NCBI GenBank assembly: GCA_963989385.1 | Contig: OZ022511.1 | Span: 29,692,503 to 29,756,502 of the forward strand | Length of the DNA stretch: 64,000 bases | DNA from: Ctena decussata | Lineage: Eukaryota; Mollusca; Bivalvia; Lucinida; Lucinidae | Direction: 5' to 3' | Shown: positions 45,150-55,329 of the stretch, one piece after another | Numbering within the stretch: position 1 is the first letter of the stretch | How the letters are laid out: the number at the start of each line of letters is the position of its first letter | Made by a program: the position numbers and the translations under genes | The notes under the pieces: model-generated | The model's input: only the letters and a program-made list of their open reading frames with translations | Databases searched by the model: none | What the model was told of the DNA's origin: nothing

Positions 45150-45334
45150 CACACCGGGTAGGCGGCAATCGAAAACGCTCGTGCAATCAACGAACGCGGG
45201 TCAAAAACCGTTAGAAACAGCGTTTTCGATTGCAAATTGGCGACAATTTGCAATCGTAAACGCTGTTTCTAACGTTTTTTGATCCGTGTTAATCGATTGT
45301 TAGGAACGTTTTCGATTGCCGCCTACCCGGTGTG
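45150..45334. mobile_element. MITE with CACACCGGGTAGGCGGCAAT termini, copy 2 (185 bp)
   Basis: Same termini and internal words (GTTAGAAACAGCGTTTTCGA TTGC) as copy 1, 148 bp away and in the same orientation. TTTCT flanks both ends (45145-45149 and 45335-45339), a possible 5 bp duplication. Confidence 0.88.
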
Positions 45335-45394
45335 TTTCTGCCGTATCAACGACAATACTGATGCTGGTCGTATGGATGGATAGATGACTTGCAA

Positions 45395-45572
45395 TTTTAC
45401 GTCCTTTTCGACTGTATTTCAGTCATATTAGGACGATGAGAGGATGGTAATGAAAGGCTGTGTGCTATGGAGCCCCGTTTACGAACAGATTCTCACCTCA
45501 AGCGGGTATCGAAACCGCGACAGCTAGGTCAGCAGGCCAGCGCTTAACCTACTGAGTTACCGGGGCTCCTGA
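45395..45572 (-). mobile_element. tRNA-derived SINE, same family (copy 2)
   Basis: Minus strand: GGAGCCCCGGTAACTCAGTA GGTTAAGCGCTGG (A box), CGCGGTTTCGATACCCGCTT (B box). The plus-strand left part TTTTCGACTGTATTTCAGTC ATATTAGGACGATG matches copies 1 and 3. Confidence 0.85.
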
Positions 45573-45652
45573 GACTGGTTGTAGAATGCAGAGTCCACAT
45601 ATTTTAACATTGTGCTGAACCTCTGACCTGCCGTGAGAAGAACGCATCTTAG

Positions 45653-45900
45653 GCATATGAGCCGCGACGCGAGAAAACCAACAATGTGGTTGTGCGCCCA
45701 GCGCAGACTCAGATCAGCCTGGGTACCCACCCAGTCTGATCAGAATCTTCGCTAAGCGCTTAAAGGGTAGCTAAGGGACTAAGTTACCTTCATGCGGACA
45801 GTGAAGATTCTGATCAGACTGGGCGGATGCCCAGGCTGATCTGAGTCTGCGCTGGGCACACAACCACATTGTTGGTTTTGTCGTGTCGCAGCTCATATGG
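45653..45900. mobile_element. long fold-back element, bivalve ATGAGCCGCG palindrome family
   Basis: Left arm CATATGAGCCGCGACGCGAG, AAAACCAACAATGTGGTTGT, GCGCAGACTCAGATCAGCCT GGG, CAGTCTGATCAGAATCTTCG CT is mirrored by the right arm to GCTCATATG. Arms are about 105 bp around a short loop. A family of this type (GATCAGACTGCGC...GCAGGCTGATC) is extremely abundant in heterodont bivalves. Partial arms follow at about 45920-46000. Confidence 0.88.
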
Positions 45901-46202
45901 AAACAACATACACCCTGACCAGCCTATACGTACAGATCGGCTCAGATGTTAGATCCAGATCAGACTGTGCCTGAATGACCAGCCTGGGTGTGTAGGCGGC
46001 TCATTTTTTTTTCTTCTTAAAAAAAATACACACGCACAGAAAACTTTAGAGAAAATGGCCCAATATTAAGAGGAAGCATTGGTCACCGGTAACCGTCTTT
46101 TGAAATTGAGGCTCCAATTGGGGAAACTGCATTCCATTAGATACTGTGTACGCAATCCATTTGCCATAAAAGTGTGTGCGTTTGGGGGGGGGAGAGGGGT
46201 GA

Positions 46203-46282
46203 AAGGAGGAGTCTTCAAGCCAGCTACGCCACGGGGGGGGGGGTCTTCAGGGGACGAGGCCTGGGCGTAGCTGGCTTGATAA
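46203..46282. repeat. hairpin CAAGCCAGCTACGCC/GGCGTAGCTGGCTTG with poly-G
   Basis: 15 bp perfect inverted pair enclosing a G-run and AGGGGACGAGGCC. Two G-runs (46183-46190, 46233-46242) make local G-rich structure possible. Confidence 0.8.
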
Positions 46283-47094
46283 TCATATTTTACGAGGGAG
46301 AGGGGGAAGGAAGCTGGCGATATGGCATTTTCAGGGTCGTTGATGCCTAGCATATTGGCAATTAGTTATTTATCCAACAATATACAAAACTATGCTACGC
46401 ATCCCGTCGTTGTTGGTCTAATTTTACACTGCAGAACTATTTAAGTGATCCAATTTTATAAAAATGTTTCGAAGGAGGCTCAAGGGACAAATCCATACCT
46501 CATAACATACACCCATGGCACACAGTCTTTCCATGTAGAGGTGTCCCTTAGCTTTTTATTCTTTATTCTTTTTTTTTGCAACAAAGATGTATTAAGCTAA
46601 TTTGGTACATTTTTACGGGAAGATAACTACCATTTCTAACTCTAAGGCACGAATTTGCTCCCTAAGGAAAAGGGAGCCTTCCTTCGGGAGGAAAAAAGTG
46701 AAAACAGTAAGACTCAAAAGTTGCTCCCTTGTATAAACATGGTGGAAAACGTGAGGCTGTACCCATGAAGACCTTAATTAATGCGTTTATACCTCACTTT
46801 CTTCCCACCAAAAATGTCTACCACAAGGCATGACGCTGCGTTGTTTTTTTCAAAAGTGTAAGTTTGTTATTCTTAGCATTGTTGACTGGGGTTCAAATCT
46901 TTGCATTCCTTGAGACGGTCTCCTTGGATGCTACAAAACTACTTAAATGGCCAAGGCTAAGATCACTCTGCGCTTTTGAGTAGGATGCCCGGGCAAGTTG
47001 CAAATTGCACATGACCTGATCAGACAGTGCGCACTAAGCTTGGAATAAACAGTTTACCCTAACTGATAGACATTTTCTACAGCCGATTTCAGTC
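46283..47094. other. no recognised gene
   Basis: Unassigned interior of the 16.8 kb element. A CTCCCTAAGGAAAAGGGAG hairpin-like word lies at about 46660-46678. Confidence 0.4.
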
Positions 47095-47500
47095 ATGTAT
47101 GTGCTGACCAGACTGCATGTGCAGATCGAATTTTACATGCGCTGAATGGACTGCGCATGCGCTGGCAAGGCTGCATGCTATTTGTCGACAACCACAGACT
47201 GCGCATGCGTTGACCATACAGCGCATGCGCGGATTAGAAGGGGCCTGCACTGACTAAGTTCTCCTGAAGAGACTACGTTTACGCTGGCCAGGACGCGTCA
47301 ATCTCCTAGAAAAGTGTTTTTAAACATTTTCTACTGCCAATTCGCCATGTCCTGAATAGACTGCGCATGCGCTGATCAGACTGCATGTGCGCACCGAAAT
47401 GCGCATGCGCTGAATGGACTGCGCATGCACCGGCCTGATACATGTCGTTTATCGACTAAAGACAGCGCATGCGTTGACCGTCCTACGCATGCGCGGACAG
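47095..47500. repeat. two tandem copies rich in TGCGCATGCGC palindromes
   Basis: TGCGCATGCGC or close variants occur at about 47152, 47200, 47220, 47362, 47400, 47420, 47466 and 47486. The block CAGACTGCATGTGCRSA, TGCGCTGAATGGACTGCGCA TGC, CAGCGCATGCGTTGACC is repeated with about 260 bp period. The core matches the NRF-1 type consensus (YGCGCAYGCGCR). Confidence 0.75.
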
Positions 47501-48360
47501 CATGGTGCAACTTCATTTGTTTCTTCCTTTTGTTCATTCAGACTTACTACAGTATTTTTTATAGATTTGCAACCCAGCAGGCACACAGCGTTTAAGCGTG
47601 TAAACGTTGTATCCACGTTAGTTTAACCACATGAAGGTAAATCAAAGTTGATACAAAAATAATAACGCTGGATAAAAGTTGTTTCAACATTAGATCTCAC
47701 ACATCACCTACCCACTCACGCACACCCCAAGCCTCTCAAGTTGTTTCAATATTGGATCTCCCACTACACCTCCCCACTCACGCACCCTTCCACCCCGCCC
47801 CCCTCCCCCCCTTCTCCTCGCTGAGCCTATATCTCCATACTCCTTAGGTAGAGACCGGTTGTCCTAAGAAACCAACACGAACAAATCTGTTCAAGGCAAG
47901 TCCATGGATATTCTTCTAATGTCAATCATAACTCCTCTTGTTGCCATGGCAGCATAGAATTTCATGTATCTGTGTATATGGGAACTTTTGGACACAGTAT
48001 ATTAACACTGATAGGGGTGACTAGATTAAAAATGTTGGGACACCAAATATCGATTTACGTAATTATTTCGAAATTCGGTCATTCGCAGATTTATCAAAAC
48101 AGTGTACACCCTTATCAGACCGCTCCTACAAAATTGGGTATAAGCTTTTGATTTATCACTTCTGTCAAGAAATTTAGGGTATTACGGTGCATTAATGATA
48201 AGCTGATAAGTTGGCGCAACTGCGCTGTGTGGTCAGAATTTTCTCTTGAAACTCAAATGCAGTTCTGACCCGAAGTAATTCAGCCGTTGTTGCAAGGACC
48301 GTCAATGCATTAAATACCAAAACAAATTGGCTTCATTGTATGTAGCCCCTTTTTCCACCC
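47501..48360. other. no recognised gene
   Basis: Unassigned. A short local direct repeat (AAGTTGTTTCAAYATTRGATCTCYCAC; about 47678 and 47739) is followed by C-rich text. Confidence 0.4.
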
Positions 48361-48373
48361 CCTTCCCGACCCC

Positions 48374-48375
<2 letters not shown>

Positions 48376-48407
<32 letters not shown>

Positions 48408-48409
48408 AG
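48376..48409. repeat. (CA)n microsatellite
   Basis: Interrupted once by AAACAC. Confidence 0.93.
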
Positions 48410-48475
48410 CGGCCCCTTAACCCCGCCCCTCCCCTTCTGCAATACTGTTATTAATACGCTGTCGTGTTAACTGTT

Positions 48476-48690
48476 GGGCCAGAGGGATAAAAGATGTCCT
48501 CATGATTTACAGGTAACGGGTTCGATTCCCATTGACCTGGGTTTTTCTTACATAATCTCCATCGTACTTATTCTCTCCCATCGGCCCGAAAGTGAGCATG
48601 GCCGAGCTATTCGAATTCGGATAACCGGGGGTCACACGTTCAAGTCCCGCTGGAGGCGAGATTCTGTTAGAATCTAAATGACGCTTCTTC
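48476..48690 (+). mobile_element. two adjoining tRNA-derived SINE heads
   Basis: First: GGGCCAGAGGGATAAAAGAT with B box ACGGGTTCGATTCCCATT. Second: AGCATGGCCGAGCTATTCGA ATTCGG with B box CACGTTCAAGTCCCGCTGGA. Neither has tRNA-like acceptor pairing. Possibly one composite SINE or two insertions. Confidence 0.65.
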
Positions 48691-48904
48691 ATAAGCAGTC
48701 TGCAAATGACTGAAAACTGGTTAAAAGGATGTTAACACCGCCTGTGCAACACTAGAAAATCATGATGAAATGCAGGGAATTGTGAGTTGTACAAGCCCAG
48801 ACCGACCTGTGCATATGTGCTGTCAGGGTCAGAGCTTTAGGATACACAGGAGAACTTCAAAGTTGAGCAGCCCAGTTGTCAGTATTATTTTGATCTTTTT
48901 TCCA

Positions 48905-49070
48905 TTATGAGTGGATGGGTGGATGGCTTGCCATTTTACGTTCTAGTCATACCAGGACGATGGGAGAGTGATTATGAAAGGCTGTGTGCAGTGGAACCCG
49001 ATTTACGGCTGGAAAGATTTCCGCCACCAGCGGGGCCCAAACCCGGGACAGCTAGAGACTGCTAGGATGT
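48905..49070 (-). mobile_element. tRNA-derived SINE, TTTCAGTCATGT family (copy 3, truncated)
   Basis: GGTGGATGGCTTGCCATTTT ACG, CATACCAGGACGATGGGAGA, GTGTGCAGTGGAACCCGATT TACGG and AGCGGGGCCCAAACCCGGGA correspond to copies 1 and 2. The tRNA A-box end is missing. Confidence 0.7.
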
Positions 49071-49319
49071 AAGAGAATAAAATAAATATTATTAATCTTT
49101 AGTTATACATGTATTTGTATTGTCATATTTGACAATACAAATAAAAAACATGACTGGAACCTAGGCCATAAGTATGCACAAAACACAGCGAAAAAACAAG
49201 TTAGACTGGTCAAAAAGGAAGGGCCGGATCAGGGTCTACCATGCTTGTCAGTCACCTAGCATATTTTTCTGGAACATCTTTAATTTGCACGATTTTTAGG
49301 CGAGGCACGGTATCGGACA

Positions 49320-49480
49320 GGGTAAGCGTCGACCTGGTGATCTAGCGGTCCCGGGCTCGAATCTGGCTGGATGCGGGATTCTGACCGACCGTACATGGAA
49401 TCCATTGCATACATTGCAAATAAGCCTCACGTAGTTCCGATATGACTGGAATACTGTTACAAAAAAAAAAAAAAAGATTT
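49320..49480 (+). mobile_element. degenerate tRNA-derived SINE
   Basis: TGGTGATCTAGCGGTCCCGG with B box GGGCTCGAATCTGGCTGG, followed by GGATTCTGACCGACCGTACA and a terminal poly-A (49460-49474). Confidence 0.55.
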
Positions 49481-49539
49481 AGGGTAAATATGTCCTAGTG
49501 TTTACAGTACGTTTTGACACTAGATAATCCCATTTGACA

Positions 49540-49775
49540 GAAATGAGCCGCGCCACGCGAAAGCCAACACAATGGCAGTGACTCCGATTAGCCTGGGTAT
49601 CCGTCCAGCCTGATCATAGCCTTCGCTGTCGGTATTGAGGTAGCTTTGACCCATAGCTGCCGTTAAAAAAGCACACGCGAAGTCTCTGAGCAGACTGAGC
49701 GGACATCCAGGCTTATCTGGGTCCTCCTTGGAAGAACATGCCTTTTTTTTTATTTTCTCGTGTCAAGCTCACTGG
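49540..49775. mobile_element. fold-back element, ATGAGCCGCG family (degraded)
   Basis: AATGAGCCGCGCCACGCGAA, AGCCTGGGTATCCGTCCAGC CTGATCATAGCCTTCGCT is mirrored by AGCGGACATCCAGGCTTATC TGGG ... CTCGTGTCAAGCTCACT. Lower arm identity than 45653-45900. Confidence 0.75.
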
Positions 49776-49894
49776 CCGCTTTGTATATTATTGTCTTTAA
49801 TTTAATGGGGCTCCATTTAGGGAACAGTCTGTTATTCAGTGGGGCTCTATTTGGGGAACTGTGTGGTTATGCGCAGGATAAAGCGGGAGCCTTG

Positions 49895-50338
49895 ATTGTA
49901 TGGTTGGTTGGTTTGGGTTGGTTGATTGGTTGGGGTTTAATGGCCCTTTGAGACAAGATTTCGGTCTATATCGGGCCGTCTCCCAGAGAGAGGGAGAAAG
50001 AAAAGAGAAATGATAGACGAGAGAAAAAATGTCTAAACAACCCCCTGCTCGTACCTACTGAAAGCACAGTGGCCCTTGTCCTACTTTCATCCAAATATTG
50101 ATTGATCTATGGTCATGTTGGGACGGTCAACTAACCTAACCACACCATTCCTGGGCAGGCTTAGACCTCCTAAGCGGTTAACCAGTACTAAGTGCACACA
50201 TTTTCGCCAGTAACTGACAACTGTCCTTCTTGAATCAGCGGAAGGAGAAACGACAGTATGTGGCCAGACCGGGTTTCGAACCCAGGACCTCTGACTTACT
50301 AGTCAGGTGTCCTATCGATTGCGCTACGCGGCCCGGCT
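49895..50338 (-). mobile_element. tRNA-derived SINE (GCGTAGCGCAATCG head), copy 1
   Basis: Minus strand head GGGCCGCGTAGCGCAATCGA TAGGAC (A box) and GTCCTGGGTTCGAAACCCGG (B box), then CTGGCCACATACTGTCG. The body (GTTGGGACGGTCAACTAACC, CTTAGACCTCCTAAGCGGTT AACCAGTACTAAGTG) is shared with 62480-62764. The far end has GTTGGTTGGTTTG/GATTGGTTGG tail-like repeats. Confidence 0.85.
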
Positions 50339-50339
50339 T

Positions 50340-50870
50340 TATCCAAATAAGTAGGACGCTCCGGCATTAGAAGTTATAACCAGCGCCATCGCCCCATCTA
50401 CCATCCCTAGAAAAATGGATAGGAAGGGTGTCGATATAGTGGAGTGTCCGGACCTCATAGAGCCACTTTTCCCCCATAGTCCCATCCCCACCCCACTGCA
50501 CAGCTATATAACCTAGCTAGAGTCTCGGAATTGTGTATATAGAAACTAGGGGAAGAAACTCTGTCACTCTCCCATGTTTAAAATGGAGCTAACTGCTGAA
50601 GAAGTCCCCATAGGAGAGTTGGGTGGGAGGGGAGGCGGAGAGGGCGAAGTTTGAAAATGTTTTACCTCTTTTCTCTGACCCAATCTATAAAAATAAAATC
50701 TGCTCCTCCTATTATAGAGCAGACTAGCTGTAAGAATCTAATGAAAAATAAGCTGGATTTTTTGTCTTGGGTCTGGGCTAATGTGTAGAGTACTGATACA
50801 CGGGCTCAATTAACAGTCCTATCGTCGGCAAAAACTATTTGTATAAGCACGGCTCTATTCGAATAGCATG
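50340..50870. other. no recognised gene
   Basis: Unassigned interior of the 16.8 kb element, ending at the 9 bp target duplication of the next element. Confidence 0.4.
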
Positions 50871-50891
50871 CGAATGTATCCTGCTGGTAGC

Positions 50892-51014
50892 CGGACGTTT
50901 CGGACCCAAGACGTTTCGGACCCAAATATTTTGGACGTTTCGGACCCAGACCTTTTCGGACCCAAGACGTTTCGGACCCAGGGACGTTTCGGACCCAAGA
51001 CTTTTCGGACCCTG
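50892..51014. repeat. minisatellite GACGTTTCGGACCCAA, left terminus
   Basis: Seven units with TTTCGGACCC conserved and GACG/GACC variants. The two reverse-strand proteins readable here (repeats of GPKR/GSET-like words) are repeat translation. Confidence 0.9.
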
Positions 51015-51478
51015 GTAAGCGGACGACCATAAACTGAAATAGTCTGCAACAACCAGTCATCTTACTTATCAACGACACGTGGATAAAAATGCAATTGACT
51101 AGTCTCATAAGGAATCGGTCACACTTCTTGTGCAACCCACTGCCAGTTTACCTGTTTGATCAGTAAATTGCACAGGGGCCGAAATAGTTGTTTTGAAATC
51201 CTAGTTGGCTGCCTGATGAATTAATTTTTTGAAAAAAAAAAAAAAAAATAAAATAAACGAACTGGTTAGGTATATAAAGTCTACAAACTGCATGCTTCGA
51301 GTAATGGCTATCACGGCATACGTTTTTTTTTTCTTTCTTGTTTTTTTTCATTTGATAACCTGCCACACGTTTAGTAGGTTTAAACCTTTTTTATTGCTCA
51401 TAAAGTCAAATACCAGCAACTGGGTCGGGCATTGAGTTCTAGCATTGACTATATCGCAATCGCATTGTTGGGCTTAAG

Positions 51479-51523
<45 letters not shown>
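51479..51523. repeat. (ATCT)n microsatellite
   Basis: Eleven uninterrupted tetranucleotides inside the 4.4 kb element. Confidence 0.96.
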
Positions 51524-51864
51524 AGCCGCTATGACATTAAATGTGATCCTTTTTAGAAAAGTTTTGACAATAATTTTCTGGATTTTTTTAGCCATAGTGC
51601 ACATGTTTAGGATGCTAGTTAGAATTACTTTGCTTTTGCACCTATATCATACAAATGTTTCATGGACATGCTTAATGTAATTGTTTGAATTATTTGGCGC
51701 ATCAATTCAGACTGACCAGAGTTTACTCTGCTTCATATCAAAGACTGTTTTTGCGAAGATGGAAGGGACTTTCCTAGATTGCGTGGCTGCAAAGGCCTGC
51801 CTGAGTCTTCGCAATTTGTACATGCGACAGGTTAGCGCAATTCTTAACATTGGTTGACCTGATC

Positions 51865-51975
51865 ACAGACGCTTAAAAAGACGCTGACGATAACGCTAAC
51901 GCAAACGCTAACGCGTACTTGGACTACGACGCCGGGGGTATATAGCATAAGCTCTCCTTTGCATTCGCAAAGGCG
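51865..51975 (+). repeat. array-element right end: GCTAACGC repeats plus hairpin
   Basis: GACGCTGACGATAACGCTAA CGCAAACGC followed by GGGGGTATATAGCATAAGCT and hairpin CTCCTTTGCATTCGCAAAGG. This combination (GACGCT repeat, then a hairpin) is a typical end of bivalve array elements. The rest of the element is not evident. Confidence 0.55.
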
Positions 51976-52543
51976 CTCTATAAATCCATATTCTGTCAAT
52001 GTGTCGCGGTAACTTTCGTCAAAAACACTTCACTATTTTCCCTGCTGTTTTCGCGGGAATCAAAAGCCCGGCGTATCCACGGCACTGCAGGGACACCTCT
52101 GAGGTAAAAACACGGTAATTAAGCCCCGCTATGTCCCTCCCCCCCCCCGCTATCCCCGGCCCCATAGGTGCCGTGGTGCAAATGACTGGTGCATAACAGT
52201 TAGATAAACTCCCTTGTCATTTAACAATTTCCGAACATTTTTCTTGTACTAAATTTCGTAAGACATTATATCATCATAATTAAATTCTGGATAAAAACTC
52301 ATTAATAAAATTTTGCAAATTTACAGTATCATCAGCCAGTAAGGAAATTAGTATTAGATTCCTCAATCATGCGATGATACCAACATAATCTTCTCAATCG
52401 CGCATGGGATTATTACCGCATTTGAACCAGTCACACGGTTTCTTCTAAATGCTTAATTGCTTAATTTCTATTTTTTTTTGTTTTACATATATTCTGTCGC
52501 AATATTATGCCCTAAACCGATGGCTAATATTCAGTTTGAACTA

Positions 52544-52567
52544 AGAGAGAGAGAGAGAGAGAGAGAG
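52544..52567. repeat. (GA)n microsatellite
   Basis: Twelve GA repeats. A GATA-type repeat, interrupted by CCGGGCGAAAG, follows at 53117-53156. Confidence 0.9.
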
Positions 52568-52599
52568 TTGTCATGTGTGTATATTTATTGCTTATATAT

Positions 52600-54166
52600 A
52601 GTTTAGCAAGGGGTGAATGTAATTCTGCAATTCTTTTAAGAATTGTTCTAGATCGTCTTTTTCAAACACAGTGAATTTGTATTTTGATATATGGTATGGA
52701 ACGTTTGTCTTTGTATACTTTGTTTTTGTTTTTTACATATCGAAAAGTTTTTCTTTCTTATTTCCGGTTTTTTGTTTTTGTTTTTTTTTTAACAAAGTCC
52801 TGTCACATGTGTCCTCTTTCCTCATCATTGGTTGCCTTAATTTATAAACTGCATAAAAATAATTACCTTTCTTTTGGTTTCGTATTTTAATTTCAATATA
52901 TACTTACATCTTGAAAATCTCAAATATAAACAATATCTTTAAGTATAACCAACCAACATAATTAAAGACGCCTTGTCTTGCACATGTGCATTTGTTTATT
53001 ACTCATCGATAAATATCACACCTAAGTTATCGTATATATTCACTAAACGATGTCGCGCGTCACGATTAATCGATACCGCTGCTTACCTGGTTATTTGGCA
53101 GGGTGGATGTCTTTCAGATAGATAGATAGACCGGGCGAAAGGATAGATAGATAGATTGTCAAAACTAAAATTTCATTAATAAACTTGAAGATTGGAAGCT
53201 CAGCTTAAATTTGAACTTTAGTCACTGTAACTCGCTATTTAGTTTCGCGTTTTATTGTTATTACTATTATTTTTGTTGATTTGCAGTAATATGGCTTTCA
53301 AGGTATCATTGTCAGTTTGGAAGTTAATTTGTCCAACACTGGCGAGATTTTTTAATTCGATTTGCGAAAATTAGCAAATCTGAAGATGATACGCATGTAG
53401 TAGTGTATCATACCCTTTTCATATCTTTTTTATCAAACTTTTGGGGTTTAGCGACACTGAAGAAGTTAAATACAGAAACGCGCGTCTGTCGCACTAAATT
53501 AGGTATGAATACGTTTATATTTTATCCGTCTCAGATTATGAAAGCATTGCAGTTACATGCATCAACAATCTTTACCTTTGAAGTTTAGTCTAAATAAGTA
53601 AAGGAAAATGATGGAATTTAACATTAACATAAAATGAATTAATAAATATATGAAAAGTAATAAAATGGTCCAGCAAAGTTTTAAATCTGTCATTACAGAA
53701 AAAAACACATATGGGCTGAAATCACGAGTCTGATATGAAGGCAGTGAACCTTAAACACGAAAGACTGTAGACAGTGTATATCCAGATGAAAAGCCTGGAA
53801 ACAGATGCCAGCCAGTAATGTTTTCAACCATTGAATTTTTTTTCAGATTTATAAATAGATGCAGGGTAATTTGGGGGATTATGAACCGCCGAAGCATTCC
53901 CTTGCTTATTCTGACATCCGTTTCGAAATCGGGTTATTTTGTTGTTTGTTTACAGAAAGGCATACGTCTAACAAGCATTATGATATACAAAATATATCCT
54001 TTTATCCTTAATTTTCTGAGATAAAATGGCTAATATACACCTAGGGATGGACCATATTACCCCAAACCTCCGGGGTAAAATGATCCACCTAAAGGCTTAC
54101 AAATTTACAATTAAAACGTCATAACAATCATAAGTGAAGCAAAAAAAAATAATTTTTTTTTGCATG
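52600..54166. other. no recognised gene (interior of the 4.4 kb element)
   Basis: Short frames only, none conserved. Text such as GGATGGACCATATTACCCCA (about 54042) recurs loosely as GTGGACCATATAAGTCCAAA and GTGAACCATATTATCCCGAA (about 54932-54995), flanking the hAT-like MITE, so the interior may itself have weak internal repetition. Confidence 0.4.
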
Positions 54167-54174
54167 GTAAATAT

Positions 54175-54648
54175 TAGGGGTGTAACAATACATCGGACTA
54201 TCGATATATCGCAATAGTAACATTGGCAATAGTCACTATCGATAGGGAAAGCTGCAATGTCAATACTATCGGCAATAGTGTTTCCAATATCGCAATAGTT
54301 TCAATAGTTTCTAGACAAGCATCTATTTCTTGAAAGAAGTCTTTAGCTAAAAGAATAATAGAAATGCATGTAGATTCCAAAGAATGAAAAATAATATTTT
54401 CTTGTATTTTGTAGCCAAGGTGTGCATGTTGTGATACAACAGTCATTAAACAATGCTTTTCAGCGTAAATTTGTGAACACACTAGAGTTTTATACAGAAA
54501 AGCTCAGTTTCTGGATACAAAATCTGTCCCCAATAGTTATTGCAATGCATTGCAATAGCAACCAGCAATAGTAATAGTATCGCAATGGTACTTCTTGCAA
54601 TGTCAATACTATCGCAATAGTCATTTATGGACTATCGTTACATCCCTA
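54175..54648. mobile_element. hAT-type MITE, 474 bp, perfect 8 bp target duplication
   Basis: Termini TAGGGGTGTAACAATACATC GGACTATCGAT and GGACTATCGTTACATCCCTA are inverted. GTAAATAT flanks both sides (54167-54174 and 54649-54656). An 8 bp duplication and a TAGGGRTGTAAC-type terminus identify hAT. Subterminal CTATCGCAATAGT words recur in both arms. A 94-codon minus frame inside has no BED or hAT-C features. Confidence 0.92.
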
Positions 54649-55202
54649 GTAAATATATTTTATGTCTTAATGATGAAACATTATATTCGTAAAATCTGTC
54701 TGTCGAAATATTGGACCAAAAACGCAACAATAGAAATTACCCATAAAACAACCGTTTCTATATGTTTAAGGAATTTGGTCATTCTGCGCATTTATTTCAC
54801 ATTCAAACAAAATCATCTCCCTGAAATTTTTATTTAGGCTAGTTAATAAAGCAGGAGAAAACAATCGATTACAAATATTCTCAACAAACAAGACAATACA
54901 GGCTCACATTATAAGTTTTAACTGTGATCCCATGGTGGACCATATAAGTCCAAATGGAGTTTTAAGATTGTAATTGTGGGTGAACCATATTATCCCGAAC
55001 AGGCCATGGTACTGTGGCATGAAAATTTTGATTCCAAACTATTGTTACTAACGGCTCTGAGAGGAGATATATGTTGGGCCTTTTTTGTTTATTTCATGAA
55101 CTGATTACTTACATTGAATGTGTCGAGACAAAGGTACTTATCTTTTGACGACGTTCATTCTACAGAAAAAGACGAAATAGGACTTAGGATGAGGACGAAG
55201 TG

Positions 55203-55314
55203 GTGGGTCCGAAACGTCTTAAAACAGGGTCCGAATGGTCCCAGGCCAGGGTCCGAAACGTCTTGGGTCCGAAAAATACGCAGGGTCCGAAACGTATTGA
55301 GTCCGAAACGTCCG
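55203..55314. repeat. minisatellite TTGGGTCCGAAACGTC, right terminus (inverted)
   Basis: Six units, GGGTCCGAAACGT with indels, inverted relative to the left array 4.2 kb away. Confidence 0.9.
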
Positions 55315-55329
55315 ACATTCATCCTGCTG

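Larger units (their letters stand above)
50887..55320. mobile_element. 4434 bp element with inverted minisatellite ends and 9 bp target duplication
   Basis: ATCCTGCTG occurs exactly at both borders (50878-50886 and 55321-55329). The left end GGTAGCCGGACGTTTCGGAC opens about seven repeats of a 15-19 bp unit (GACGTTTCGGACCCAA) to about 51012. The right end closes with about six inverted units (TTGGGTCCGAAACGTC) from about 55204, ending CGTCCGACATTC. Inner sequence (50% AT-rich, polypyrimidine tracts, microsatellites) shows no transposase. A 9 bp duplication with tandem repeats in the termini fits Mutator-like groups such as Rehavkus or foldback MULEs (inference). Confidence 0.82.

Noticed and set aside
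49895..49960. GTTGGTTGGTTTGGGTTGG as a telomere-like or G-quadruplex repeat
   Set aside because: Better explained as the variable tail of the adjoining SINE.
50806..51135. 109-codon minus frame with GPKR/GSET repeats, resembling a low-complexity secreted protein
   Set aside because: Each repeat is one minisatellite unit at the element terminus; the unit length varies out of frame and it is explained as DNA repeat.
54198..54482. 94-codon frame within the hAT MITE as a transposase remnant
   Set aside because: No BED finger, DDE or hAT-C dimerisation motif; composition follows CAATAGT subterminal repeats.
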